Positions 7,381 through 15,244 of a stretch of 21,187 nt of DNA are shown piece by piece. Made by a program: the position numbers and the translations under genes. Source of the DNA: a virus; IMG/VR virus record IMGVR_UViG_3300028364_000176, positions 1-21,187 of that record; one strand, given 5' to 3'. The notes beneath the pieces are model-generated. The model did not search any database, was not told the DNA's origin, and saw nothing but the letters and a program-made list of their open reading frames with translations. How positions within the stretch are numbered: the stretch's first letter is position 1; the number at the start of each line of letters is the position of its first letter.

Positions 7381-8481
7381 ATGCCGCAAACGATCATCCC
7401 CTGGGGCGACCCGAAAGCACAGAAAAAATGGTCCGGCACGCTGGCCGTCGATGTGGCCCGCACCGGCTATTGGTCGCGCAAGTTCATGGGCCGAGGCGAG
7501 AACAACATCATCGAAGAAAAGCTCGATATTGCGTCCGACGCTGGCGACCGCGTGTCGTTCGATCTTTCCGTGCGCCTGCGCCAGCGCCCCACCAGCGGCG
7601 ATGCGCGAGTGAAGGGCAAGGAGGAAAACCTGCGCTTCTTCACCGATGAGGTCATCATCGACCAGCTTCGCCACCCGGTTTCTGCCGGTGGCCGGATGTC
7701 GCGCAAGCGCACGATCCACGACATGCGCAAGATCGCCAAGGACCGGCTGGCCGAATACTGGCGCACCTATCTGGACGAGTTGAAGTTCATTTACCTGTCC
7801 GGTGCGCGCGGCATGAACCCGGAGTTCATCGAGGGCGCTGATTACGCAGGCCACGCAGGCAACCCGCTGCGCGCGCCCGACGCCACGCACATTCTGTTTG
7901 GTGGGTCGGCGACCAGCAAAGCCACGATCACCGCCACCGACAGAATGTCGCGGGCCTTGATCGAGCGTGCAGAGACCCACGCCCGCATGATCCGCTCCTT
8001 CGACCAGGAGGCCACCGATATGGTGCCGGTCGACGTGGACGGCGAGGATCGCTATGTCGTCGTCATGTCGAAATATGCCGAACACGACTTGCGCGTAAAC
8101 GACACGAACGGCTGGGTGCAGATTCAGGCCGATGCGTCGAAGGCCGAGGGCCGGGCCAACCCGATCTTCAAGGGTGCGCTGGGCATGATCAAGAACGTGG
8201 TCCTGCATGCCCACGAAAACGCGATCCGGTTCAACGACTATGGCGCTGGATCGAACCTTCCGGCGACCCGCTCGTTGCTCCTTGCGCGTCAGGCGGGGGT
8301 TATCGCCTACGGCACGCCCGGCAACATGCGGTATATGTGGAAGGAAGAGATGGAGGATTACGACAACGAACCCACCGTGGTCGCTGGCGTGATCTTCGGC
8401 TTCTCCAAGACCCGGTTCAACAACCGCGACTTCGGCGTGATTGCGCTCGACACGCACGCAGCGCCTCCGATCGGAGCCTGA
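7381..8481 (+). CDS. Major capsid protein, N4-gp56 family
   Basis: A 366-aa protein recognised as the N4-gp56-type major capsid family by its overall pattern: an N-terminal segment with KKWSGTLAVDVARTGYWSRKFMG and ENNIIEEKLDI, the central RLAEYWRTYLDELKFIYLSGARG helix, NPIFKGALGMIKNVVLHAHENAI, and the C-terminal YGTPGNMRYMWKEEMEDYDNEPTVVAGVIFGFSKTRFN block. These proteins have the HK97 fold and build the icosahedral shell. I chose ATG 7381 because GAGGA (7369-7373) is 7 nt upstream; an in-frame ATG at 7342 would add 13 residues but lacks a well-spaced site. A terminator-like hairpin follows the stop within 9 bp. The protein is the expected partner of the upstream scaffold and portal. Confidence 0.9.
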   Translation: MPQTIIPWGDPKAQKKWSGTLAVDVARTGYWSRKFMGRGENNIIEEKLDIASDAGDRVSFDLSVRLRQRPTSGDARVKGKEENLRFFTDEVIIDQLRHPVSAGGRMSRKRTIHDMRKIAKDRLAEYWRTYLDELKFIYLSGARGMNPEFIEGADYAGHAGNPLRAPDATHILFGGSATSKATITATDRMSRALIERAETHARMIRSFDQEATDMVPVDVDGEDRYVVVMSKYAEHDLRVNDTNGWVQIQADASKAEGRANPIFKGALGMIKNVVLHAHENAIRFNDYGAGSNLPATRSLLLARQAGVIAYGTPGNMRYMWKEEMEDYDNEPTVVAGVIFGFSKTRFNNRDFGVIALDTHAAPPIGA

Positions 8482-8489
8482 TCTGAGAA

Positions 8490-8521
8490 CCGGGCGGCAA
8501 GAAGCCGCCCGGCTTTCCTTC
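8490..8521 (+). terminator. Intrinsic terminator-like hairpin after the capsid gene
   Basis: CCGGGCGGC (8490-8498) and GCCGCCCGG (8504-8512) form a perfect 9-bp stem with an AAGAA loop, followed by CTTTCCTTC. The tail is pyrimidine-rich with interrupted T's, so termination may be partial, which would lower transcript levels of downstream genes relative to the capsid gene. Confidence 0.7.
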
Positions 8522-8524
8522 ACT

Positions 8525-8534
8525 CCCCCCCCCC
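8525..8534 (+). repeat. Run of ten C's upstream of a ribosome binding site
   Basis: A (C)10 homopolymer lies directly before AAAAGGA, the Shine-Dalgarno of the next gene at 8550. It is non-coding. Its length could vary by slipped-strand replication or be a sequencing error; a change would alter leader length but not a reading frame. Confidence 0.9.
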
Positions 8535-8549
8535 AAAAGGAACAGTCCC

Positions 8550-8990
8550 ATGCCCATCATGCAATCGGAAATGGCACGTCGCCGCGAAACGCCGCCCACT
8601 GCCTATGTCAGCGGCGCGCGCATGGTCGCGATCTCGTCCTTTACCTTCACCGCAGCCTTCACCGCAGCCGCAGACAAGCTGGAACTCGGCATGCTTCCGG
8701 CCGGTGCCCGCGTTGTCGGTGCCAGCCTCATCGGCGAGAACATGGGTGCCGTCAACGCCGTTGCGGGCCTGATGTCCGGCGAGCCGGGCGATCCGAACGA
8801 CGCGCGCACCGTTGGCAGCCAGCTTTTCGCCGCCACCAGCGTTCAGACTGCAGCCGTCAGTGCGACGACACTCGCCTGCCTTACCATCGCGCCGAGCAAT
8901 GTTCACCGCGCAATCGGCGTTACGCTTTCCGCCAACATCACCGCTGCGGCCAACAAGAAGCTGACGCTCGTTCTCGAATACGTCTTCTGA
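8550..8990 (+). CDS. Putative head decoration or minor capsid protein
   Basis: A 146-aa protein directly after the major capsid gene and boxed by two terminator-like hairpins. The ATG has AAGGA at 8537-8541, 8 nt upstream. After a short basic N-terminus, the protein is rich in Ala, Thr, Val and Gly and looks all-beta. The segment LPAGARVVGASLIGEN (about residues 49-64) followed by GLMSGEPGDPNDART resembles the phage head proteins that carry a LPxGAxVxxxxL pattern ahead of a beta-sandwich. It ends with strand-like KKLTLVLEYVF. Small beta-rich proteins in this place are often decoration or cementing proteins. The role is inferred from position and composition; no family is firmly recognised. 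Confidence 0.6.
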   Translation: MPIMQSEMARRRETPPTAYVSGARMVAISSFTFTAAFTAAADKLELGMLPAGARVVGASLIGENMGAVNAVAGLMSGEPGDPNDARTVGSQLFAATSVQTAAVSATTLACLTIAPSNVHRAIGVTLSANITAAANKKLTLVLEYVF

Positions 8991-9021
8991 GCCGCAAAGT
9001 CTGGACAGTGAAGATCGACGC

Positions 9022-9054
9022 AGGGGCGGGCGGAACAACCGCTCGCCCCTTTCC
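9022..9054 (+). terminator. Intrinsic terminator-like hairpin after the decoration-like gene
   Basis: AGGGGCGGGCGG (9022-9033) pairs with CCGCTCGCCCCT (9039-9050) over 12 bp with one G-U pair and an AACAA loop, followed by TTTCC. It starts 32 bp after the stop codon. With the hairpin at 8490-8521 it isolates the decoration-like gene as a separate transcriptional segment. Confidence 0.65.
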
Positions 9055-9082
9055 ATAACAACCCAGCCAGGAGGCCGGACCA

Positions 9083-9565
9083 GTGAAAATCGAATCCACC
9101 ATCAAGCGCGCCAAGGGAACCTTCGTGACCATGCAGGACGGCACGCGCTATGCCTTTGCGCCCAACGACGAAGACGCACACGTCGCCGATGTCGAGGATG
9201 ACGCCCATATCGAGCGGTTCCTTTCGATCACCGAGGGCTTTCGCATCTACCGCGACCCCGCCAAGGCCAAGCCCGCCAAGGCCAATCCCATCAAGGCCGA
9301 TCCCATCAAGGCCGATCCCATCAAGGCCGATGCGCCCGATCCCAACATGCCCGATGCGACTGATCCCGATGGGGATGACGAGGGCGACGACGACACGCCC
9401 GGCGACAGCACCCAAGACCTGCCCCTTGATCAGATGACCCTGACAGACCTGCAGGCCGTCTATCAGCGCGAGCTTGACCGGAAGGCCCACCCGCGCGCAG
9501 GTCTCGCCAAGCTGATCGAGGACATCGAGGCCCACCGGGCAGGCGTCGCCCTGACCCCGGAGTAA
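9083..9565 (+). CDS. Phage protein of unknown function with [DKN]P[AI]KA pentapeptide repeats
   Basis: A 160-aa protein from a GTG at 9083 with AGGAGG at 9069-9074, 8 nt upstream. Three parts are visible. Residues 1-57 form a small folded region (GTFVTMQDGTRYAF, later HIERFLSITEGFRIYRD). Residues 58-82 are five tandem copies of a [DKN]P[AI]KA pentapeptide. Then comes a very acidic linker (DATDPDGDDEGDDD) and a helical C-terminus, MTLTDLQAVYQREL then GLAKLIEDIEAHR, which resembles a helix-loop-helix of the HeH/LEM or Rho-N type. The mixed repeat looks like a flexible spacer between two domains. It sits between head and neck genes, so a head completion or minor head role is possible; I do not recognise a named family. 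Confidence 0.65.
   Translation: MKIESTIKRAKGTFVTMQDGTRYAFAPNDEDAHVADVEDDAHIERFLSITEGFRIYRDPAKAKPAKANPIKADPIKADPIKADAPDPNMPDATDPDGDDEGDDDTPGDSTQDLPLDQMTLTDLQAVYQRELDRKAHPRAGLAKLIEDIEAHRAGVALTPE
9254..9328 (+). repeat. Five 15-bp tandem repeats inside a coding region
   Basis: Units start at 9254, 9269, 9284, 9299 and 9314. The last two are identical (GATCCCATCAAGGCC); the third differs by one base and the first two have GCC in place of ATC. Each encodes a pentapeptide ending in KA. The near-identity of units three to five suggests recent expansion by slippage. Confidence 0.9.
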
Positions 9566-9571
9566 CACTGA

Positions 9572-10255
9572 ATGGCGTTCACGGCTCAGCAGGTAATCAT
9601 CCTGGCGCAAACGACGCTGCAAGACGCAGACGCCGTGCGCTGGCCTCTGGCCGAACTTCTTCGGTGCATCAACGCGGGAACGCGCGAGATTGCCTTGCAG
9701 AAGCCTACCGCCACCAGCGCGACTATCGAACTCGCTCTGGTGGCGGGCACAAAGCAGCAAATCCCCGATGGGTATCACCTCTTTCTGAGCGCCAGCCACA
9801 ACGTCGCAAACGGCAAGCCGGTCAGGACGGTTGAGCGCGAAACGCTGGATACCGAGATCCCCGGCTGGCACAGCCCCGCGATCTTGCCGCGCAGCGCAAC
9901 CGCAATGTTCGTGACCGATGACCACGACGACACCTCGACCTTCTATGTCTGCCCCGGCAATGACGGGACAGGCTTGATCGTCGCGACTCTTTCACGCTTG
10001 CCAGAAGCGATCCCGGTACCGGCTTCGCCCACCCTGATTGCCAGCTACGGCGCGACGGTGCCGCTTGGCGACATCTATCAGAACTGCCTTCTCGATTACG
10101 TCCTCTATCGCGCGTTCTCGAAGGACATCAATATCGCCGGTTCTGCGGCACGCGCACAGGCTCATTATGGCCTGTTTCAGCAAGCCCTTGGCATCAAGGC
10201 GCAGACTGAGGCCACGCAAAACGTCGACCGCCCCCAGAGCCGGTTCAGCCAGTAA
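9572..10255 (+). CDS. Head-tail adaptor protein (DUF6682-like)
   Basis: A 227-aa protein matching the pattern I know for DUF6682 phage adaptor proteins: an N-terminal helical segment with DAVRWPLAELLRCINAGTREIALQKP (residues about 19-44), then GTKQQIPDGYHLFL, VRTVERETLDTEIPGWH, and STFYVCPGNDGTGL. The C-terminus is helical (DYVLYRAFSKD, then AHYGLFQQALG). Such proteins form a ring below the portal and connect head to tail tube. The ATG has GGAG at 9559-9562. The next gene encodes a protein of identical length with a parallel layout. The order capsid, adaptor, nozzle fits podoviral neck assembly. Confidence 0.8.
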   Translation: MAFTAQQVIILAQTTLQDADAVRWPLAELLRCINAGTREIALQKPTATSATIELALVAGTKQQIPDGYHLFLSASHNVANGKPVRTVERETLDTEIPGWHSPAILPRSATAMFVTDDHDDTSTFYVCPGNDGTGLIVATLSRLPEAIPVPASPTLIASYGATVPLGDIYQNCLLDYVLYRAFSKDINIAGSAARAQAHYGLFQQALGIKAQTEATQNVDRPQSRFSQ

Positions 10256-10265
10256 GGGATAGCCC

Positions 10266-10949
10266 ATGTCCGCCACGATCCGCCTCACCGAATTCCTTCC
10301 CTATGTTCTGCCCCATGCCCCCGGCGCCCCGGACTTCGTGGCCGAGAAGTACCTGCGCATGGCCGCAATCGAGTTTTGCGAGCGCACGCGATGCTGGCGC
10401 AAGATCACGGAAATGGACATCACGACATCGAACACCAGAGCTTTGGTTGCGCCCTATCACGCCGCCATTCATCAGATCGAGTTCGCCTCGTTCTCTTCGC
10501 CCACCCACCCGAAAAGCCCGCTGACGCCGACGCAGTATTCCGACATCAGCGATCGCTACCACCCCGAGATGGAGCAGGGAGGGCCGCCGAGATACATCAC
10601 TCAGGTCAACCCCAATGAGGTCAGTGTCTTTCCGATGGCCCCCGGCACGCTTGAGGTGTCGCTGTTTCTCAAGCCCCGCATGGGGCAGGACTTCGCCACC
10701 AACGCGGTGGACGACCCGATGCAGGACACCTTCAACGTGGTGCCCGACTTCCTTCTTACGCAATGGGGCGAGATCATAGCGTCAGGCGCACTGTCCAAGC
10801 TCCTGACGCAGCCGCAAAAGCGCTGGACCGACCCGAACATGGCGGTCTTCTACCTGAACAAGTTCGAAAAAGCCTGCGACCGCCATTTCAGCCGTGGCGT
10901 GCAGGGCCAGCAGCGCGCGCCGCGCCGCACCAAGTTTGCTTTCGTGTGA
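10266..10949 (+). CDS. Second adaptor-like connector protein
   Basis: A 227-aa protein, the same length as the gene before it. The ATG has AAGGGA at 10254-10259, 6 nt upstream. Its plan parallels the upstream adaptor: N-terminal helices (AEKYLRMAAIEFCERTRCWRK), a central beta region with MEQGGPPRYITQV and SVFPMAPGTLEVSLFLKP, where P-GTLEV-L matches the P-GTGL-V-L stretch of the neighbour, and C-terminal helices ending in a basic tail (RAPRRTKFAF). The likely role is a second ring or a tail-tube component between adaptor and nozzle. The distant similarity was judged by eye; no conserved-domain name is certain. Confidence 0.65.
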   Translation: MSATIRLTEFLPYVLPHAPGAPDFVAEKYLRMAAIEFCERTRCWRKITEMDITTSNTRALVAPYHAAIHQIEFASFSSPTHPKSPLTPTQYSDISDRYHPEMEQGGPPRYITQVNPNEVSVFPMAPGTLEVSLFLKPRMGQDFATNAVDDPMQDTFNVVPDFLLTQWGEIIASGALSKLLTQPQKRWTDPNMAVFYLNKFEKACDRHFSRGVQGQQRAPRRTKFAFV

Positions 10950-10959
10950 GGGCCGGATC

Positions 10960-12528
10960 ATGCTCCTGAAAGCCCAGAACTTCCGCGGCGAAATCCCAAA
11001 GCTGCAACCGAGGCTGTTGCCGCCCGGTTTCGGCCAGGTTGCGATCAACGTCCGTCTCGATGACGGTGCGATCCGCCCCCTGCGCGCGCCGGCCGCAGCG
11101 CACACCTTCCTTTCAAGCGTGGCGAGCTTCACCTTCTTCAATGACAACTGGATCGGCTGGGCAAGTGTGGTCAACGCTGTGCCGGGCCCTGTTGCCCAGA
11201 ACCGCCTCTATGTGACCGGCGACCTGCAACCCCGGCTGATCTATGACGGAGGCACCCGGAACCTTGCGCTTCCCGCGCCGACCGCCGCGCCAACGGTAAC
11301 GCCTGTTGGCACGCCCAACCCGGCAATCCAATCATCCATCCTGTTCACCTACACCCATGTCACCGACCTCGACGAGGAAAGCCCACCGGCTCCGCTGAGC
11401 GCTTCGGTCGATTGGAACCCGCCAATGGGCGTCACAGTGAACGCCTTCTCTGCGCCGCCAGCGGGCCGTGGCATAAACCGCCGCCGCATCTATCGGTCTG
11501 AAACATCCGCCTTGGGCGTGACGGACCTCTATTTCATCGCCGAGCAAGTAATCGGCGCAACCACCTTCACCTACGAGCAGAACACGCACCCCCTGCAAGA
11601 GGTTCTGGCCTCGAACGATTACGACGCGCCGCCCAGCGACATGCAGGGCATCATCAGTATGCCAAATGGCATGATGGCCGCTTTCTCTGGCAAGGAGATC
11701 CTGTTCTGCGAGCCATTCATCCCGCATGCGTGGCCGGTCAAGTATCGCCTCAAGGTCGATTATGCCATTGTTGGCCTTGCCGCTTTCGGATCAAGCCTTG
11801 CGATCCTGACAACCGGTCAGCCCTACATCGTGCAGGGCACCGCGCCCGAGAACATGGCGATGGAGCGCATGGAGGTGAATTACCCTTGCGCGTCGGCCCG
11901 CTCGATCGTGGATCTTGGGTACTCAGCCGTCTACGCCTCGCCGGAAGGCTTGGTGATGATCAGCAATGGCCGGGCCGATGTTATCTCGCGCCGCCTCTGG
12001 ACGCGCGAGCAATGGGCAGCACTGAACCCGGCAACCTTCATCGCAGGCCAATACGATGGGGCCTATGTCGCGTCCTACCTGGTGTCCGAGGGCCAGCGCG
12101 CAATCGTGGTGCTTGATCTGACCGGCGAACAACCGTTCCTGACCCGCGCGACGGTGCAGGCCGCCGCCATGCACTATGACATTCAGACCGGCAGCCTCTT
12201 CGTGCTCGAAGGGGTTTCAGCGGGAACGCAAGTCCGCAGATGGGATAGCGGCCCGGCCCTGACCTACAGGTGGCGCTCCGGGCTGATGCACTATGGCGGG
12301 GCGGTCGGGTTTGGTGCAGGGCTGACGCAGACGGACGAGGCAGACGGCGCGAGCGTCACAACGCGAGTGTTCGGCGGCGGCCAGCAGATCATGGCCACCC
12401 AAGACGCCGACGAGGCCTATCGCGTGCCTGATGGCCTGCACCACCGCTGGCAGTTCGAATGCGAGGGCACCGCAACGGTGACGGGCTTCCTGCTTGGCGG
12501 CGATATGTCTGAGCTCGTGGGAGGCTGA
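10960..12528 (+). CDS. Tail nozzle-like protein (P22 gp10 / T7 gp12 functional class)
   Basis: A 522-aa, beta-rich protein after the adaptors. I chose ATG 10960 because GAGGG (10948-10952) lies 7 nt upstream; the open frame extends 22 codons further up, inside the previous gene, with no ribosome site. The start (FRGEIPKLQPRLLPPGFGQVAINVRLDDGAIRPLR) is typical of podoviral tail proteins that begin by listing what the tube is built from. Strand repeats with aromatic/Gly turns follow, including NRLYVTGD, RRRIYRSETS, KEILFCEPFIPHAWP (a motif often seen in these proteins), TTGQPYIVQGTAP and YASPEGLVMIS, consistent with a beta-propeller. The role would be closing the tail tip and holding fibres. 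A structural search would be needed to separate nozzle from other tail-hub types. Confidence 0.7.
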   Translation: MLLKAQNFRGEIPKLQPRLLPPGFGQVAINVRLDDGAIRPLRAPAAAHTFLSSVASFTFFNDNWIGWASVVNAVPGPVAQNRLYVTGDLQPRLIYDGGTRNLALPAPTAAPTVTPVGTPNPAIQSSILFTYTHVTDLDEESPPAPLSASVDWNPPMGVTVNAFSAPPAGRGINRRRIYRSETSALGVTDLYFIAEQVIGATTFTYEQNTHPLQEVLASNDYDAPPSDMQGIISMPNGMMAAFSGKEILFCEPFIPHAWPVKYRLKVDYAIVGLAAFGSSLAILTTGQPYIVQGTAPENMAMERMEVNYPCASARSIVDLGYSAVYASPEGLVMISNGRADVISRRLWTREQWAALNPATFIAGQYDGAYVASYLVSEGQRAIVVLDLTGEQPFLTRATVQAAAMHYDIQTGSLFVLEGVSAGTQVRRWDSGPALTYRWRSGLMHYGGAVGFGAGLTQTDEADGASVTTRVFGGGQQIMATQDADEAYRVPDGLHHRWQFECEGTATVTGFLLGGDMSELVGG

Positions 12529-12529
12529 C

Positions 12530-14866
12530 ATGACCATCTATGAACGCAAATTGCTTGAAGCCTTGCAGGTTCTCGTGGGCGAGCGCGGCCCGGGGGGAAA
12601 GCGGGCGCTGCGCGTTGAGGAATTCGACAAGCTCTTTCAGCCGGCCAACGTGACGACCATGAGGCGCATCGCCGAGATCACCGCCCTTGCCGCGCAGCAG
12701 GGCGTGGCGATCAACTCCATCGTGGTGAACCTCGCGACCGTCAACACCGATGTCGATGACGTTCAGGCCGCCGTGCAGACCTTTACCACAACGATACAGG
12801 CCGATTTCGACAGCCTGAACATTGATGTGGCTGCGGCGAATACCGCCGTGACGCAGGCGCAGACCATCAAGGATGAAGTCACCACCCTTCGCAATGAGAC
12901 TGGCACGTTCAACACTGCGGCCGGGGCGGCCAGAACCGCGTCAGAAACAGCTCGCGACCAAGCGCAAACATCAGCGACAAATGCTCAAGGCAGTGCGACC
13001 GCCGCCGCAGGGGATGCGACCTCTGCATCTTCATCGGCGACGAACTCATCGAACAGCGCAACGGCGGCTCAAGGGCATGCCGTCAGCGCTTCTGCATCAA
13101 TGGACGATGCAGTGGACGCCGCAGCGCTTTCAGCGAGCAATGCAAGTGCAGCGGCAACGAACGCCACCGCCGCCGCCGCATCCTCCAGTGATGCATCCAT
13201 TGAGGCGACAGCGGCCAGCACTGAAAGGGTAGCGGCGGAAACGGCGCGAACGGCAGCACAAAGCGCCCGTGATGCGGCAGTCACTGCCAAGGACAGTGCA
13301 GAGACATCAGCGGCCACGGCAACGACACAGGCCGGGATATCGACCACAGCGGCCACCAACTCCGGCAGCAGCGCAACGAGCTCAGCGTCGAGCGCGGCGG
13401 CTGCGTCTTCTTCTGCCAGCGATGCAGGCACATCGGCCACGGCGGCGCAGACGGCACAGACGGCGGCTGAAACCGCGCGCTCGGGTGCCGAGGCGTCCGA
13501 GACCGCCGCCGCAAGCAGCGAGACCAGCGCGACCGCATCGCAAGCAGCGGCATCCACGAGTGCCACTACATCTGCCACAAGCGCCACCGCAGCCGGAACA
13601 AGTGCCACAGAGGCAGGGACCAGCGCAACAGAGGCAGGGACCAGCGCAACAGAGGCAGCCACCAGTGCATCTGCGGCTTCTACCAGCGCAACCACCGCTG
13701 CGACTTCTGCGACAGAGGCCGAAACGAGCGCAACGGCAGCAAGTGCAAGCTCCACCACGGCGACGACAGCGGCGACAAGCGCAGGTGTTGCGCGGGATCA
13801 GTCTGTGACCGCCAGGGATGCCGCCGACAGCGCAGCCGCACTCGCAGGTGATCGACTGGCAGTCACCGCCGCGATTACATCGCAAGGCGTATCAGTGTTG
13901 CGCGACCAGTTCCTTGAAAACCTGAGCGGCAATTACTGGACTCGCGAGACGGCGCAAGGCGCGCTTACCCGTCCAGATAACACGCTTTTTTCTATAGGCC
14001 GCGATTGGCAATTTGTTCTAACCTTGGGCCAAATCGACGGCATGATGACGCAAAGCGATCGGGACAACTGGCGCGGTGCTGAAAACGCGACGCAATACCT
14101 TGTCGAGGTAGACTTTACCCTCGTCTCTGGCCCTTTGGGGCCGGTCAGCCTTTGGTTTGATTGGGTGAACGACGCAGGCACGGTCCACCGCGTCGATCAA
14201 GATTTTGCCGATAACGTCGTTGGCCTTCTTGTCGTTGGGCAGGCAATGACAGCATCCTTTCTGGTCGAGCGCCCATCGGGATATTCTGGGGTCTTTTCGT
14301 TCAACCGCGCCTATGTCTGGGCAGCGGAGCCAAGTTCTTCCGGCGCCGCGAAAACAATCAAGTTTCACAGGATAAGCATTCGGCCGGCCAATAATGCTGA
14401 AAGGCGTGTTGTCAGCATCGAGGCGTCAGTTTCCGCTGAAAGCATTGCTCGCGCTTCTGCCGATACCGCCTTGGCAACGCAGATTACCGAAGTCGAGACC
14501 GATCTGGACGGTGTGACGGCTTCCGTGACGACGCAAGCCACCGCAATCAGCACCCTTGAGGGCAATGCCGCTGCGACACTGGCCTTTCGTGTCAAGGCTG
14601 GCACCAGCGGCGCGCAGATAGAGCTTGTTGCAGCAGACGACCCGGCAGGCTCGGTGTCAGCGGCCAGAATCGACGCGGACGAAATCATTCTGACCGGTAG
14701 CGTAACGGCTGATCTGATAAGCGTGACCGAGCTTTCGGCAATCACGGCGACCCTTGGCACATTTCAAAGCGCGGCCTCTGGCGAGCGTATCGTGATCGAG
14801 GGAGACCGGATCAGCGTGTTCGACAGCGGCAACCAGCTTCGCGTTCGGATCGGCAGGCTCGCATGA
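12530..14866 (+). CDS. Tail fibre with long Ala/Ser/Thr heptad-repeat shaft
   Basis: A 778-aa protein. ATG 12530 is chosen because GGGAGG (12519-12524) is 5 nt upstream; a longer frame from 12494 would start inside the previous gene. Residues 1-60 form a charged N-terminal anchor. Residues about 60-120 are helical with heptad spacing. Residues about 124-443 are almost entirely Ala, Ser and Thr with scattered acidic residues, in seven-residue steps such as GTSATEA, like the trimeric shafts of lambda Stf-type side fibres. Residues about 457-630 form a folded domain (NYWTRETAQGALTRPDN, WLFD-like strands) that may bind ligand. The end (about 640-778) includes SVTADLISVTELSAIT and ERIVIEGDRISVFDSGNQLRVRIG, resembling C-terminal segments of gpJ-type tip proteins. 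It overlaps the next gene by ATGA. Confidence 0.8.
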   Translation: MTIYERKLLEALQVLVGERGPGGKRALRVEEFDKLFQPANVTTMRRIAEITALAAQQGVAINSIVVNLATVNTDVDDVQAAVQTFTTTIQADFDSLNIDVAAANTAVTQAQTIKDEVTTLRNETGTFNTAAGAARTASETARDQAQTSATNAQGSATAAAGDATSASSSATNSSNSATAAQGHAVSASASMDDAVDAAALSASNASAAATNATAAAASSSDASIEATAASTERVAAETARTAAQSARDAAVTAKDSAETSAATATTQAGISTTAATNSGSSATSSASSAAAASSSASDAGTSATAAQTAQTAAETARSGAEASETAAASSETSATASQAAASTSATTSATSATAAGTSATEAGTSATEAGTSATEAATSASAASTSATTAATSATEAETSATAASASSTTATTAATSAGVARDQSVTARDAADSAAALAGDRLAVTAAITSQGVSVLRDQFLENLSGNYWTRETAQGALTRPDNTLFSIGRDWQFVLTLGQIDGMMTQSDRDNWRGAENATQYLVEVDFTLVSGPLGPVSLWFDWVNDAGTVHRVDQDFADNVVGLLVVGQAMTASFLVERPSGYSGVFSFNRAYVWAAEPSSSGAAKTIKFHRISIRPANNAERRVVSIEASVSAESIARASADTALATQITEVETDLDGVTASVTTQATAISTLEGNAAATLAFRVKAGTSGAQIELVAADDPAGSVSAARIDADEIILTGSVTADLISVTELSAITATLGTFQSAASGERIVIEGDRISVFDSGNQLRVRIGRLA
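13595..13657 (+). repeat. 21-bp tandem repeats in the fibre shaft
   Basis: Three units at 13595-13615, 13616-13636 and 13637-13657 each encode GTSATEA; the last two are identical in DNA. Degenerate seven-residue units continue on both sides. The unit length of exactly one heptad would keep the coiled-coil phase if copies are gained or lost, so shaft length can change without breaking the fibre. Confidence 0.85.
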
Positions 14867-15240
14867 GCTATGGCTTAGAGCTTCGGCGCGCGGATGGGAC
14901 GCTGGCCCTGTCCAGTCGTGAAACCCTGTTCCGGCTTGTTCATGCTGAAAAGTGCGCGGATAATTTCACAGGGACATTTTCCGTGCCAACCTTCGATACT
15001 GGCGGCACGTTTCAGGACGATACCGCAAAGGGGTTCTTCTACGTCCAATACGAGATTTCGCCGATGCCAGACTCTTTTAACCTGCATCGTCCGGCCATTG
15101 GCTCGATTACCTTGCCCAGCCTCAACTGGGACAACGCAACCAAGGTGATGACCGTGGCCCCCGCAAACATTCCTGCGGGATGGCCTTCTTCTTTTGGAGC
15201 AAGACCGAGTTACGAGATAATCTTCATGCACTTCGGGTGA
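14863..15240 (+). CDS. Small tail-associated protein, shares start motif with the next gene
   Basis: A 125-aa protein whose ATG overlaps the fibre stop (ATGA). It begins MSYGLELRRADGTLALSSRE, closely parallel to the start of the next gene (MAYGIEIRNQFGQEVFDLG). The pattern M-x-YG-hydrophobic-x-hydrophobic...G is one I associate with phage tail-fibre-associated proteins of unknown function (DUF6453-like), though I cannot confirm the family. The remainder is beta-rich, with GFFYVQYEISPMPDSFN and PSYEIIFMHFG. Its position right after the fibre suggests a fibre-tip cap, adhesin or fibre chaperone. Confidence 0.65.
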   Translation: MSYGLELRRADGTLALSSRETLFRLVHAEKCADNFTGTFSVPTFDTGGTFQDDTAKGFFYVQYEISPMPDSFNLHRPAIGSITLPSLNWDNATKVMTVAPANIPAGWPSSFGARPSYEIIFMHFG

Positions 15241-15244
15241 TGCC

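Noticed and set aside
7284-7649. A 121-codon + strand frame overlapping the start of the capsid gene
   Set aside because: It has no Shine-Dalgarno and is out of frame with the well-supported capsid gene.
7348-8523. A 391-codon open frame on the - strand opposite the capsid gene
   Set aside because: It is a shadow of the capsid gene; the + strand product is clearly a known capsid family.
9066-9075. A GCC-AGGA-GGC mini-hairpin over the Shine-Dalgarno of the gene at 9083, a possible CsrA-like site
   Set aside because: A 3-bp stem is expected often in DNA of this GC content; it is not enough evidence.
13069-13758. A - strand frame encoding an Ala/Leu/Val repeat protein that looks like a membrane repeat
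   Set aside because: It is the reverse reading of the Ala/Ser/Thr fibre repeats, so its regularity is inherited from the + strand repeat.
13269-13808. A + strand frame rich in Arg, Gln and Pro within the fibre gene
   Set aside because: It is an alternative frame of the repetitive shaft, without its own ribosome site.
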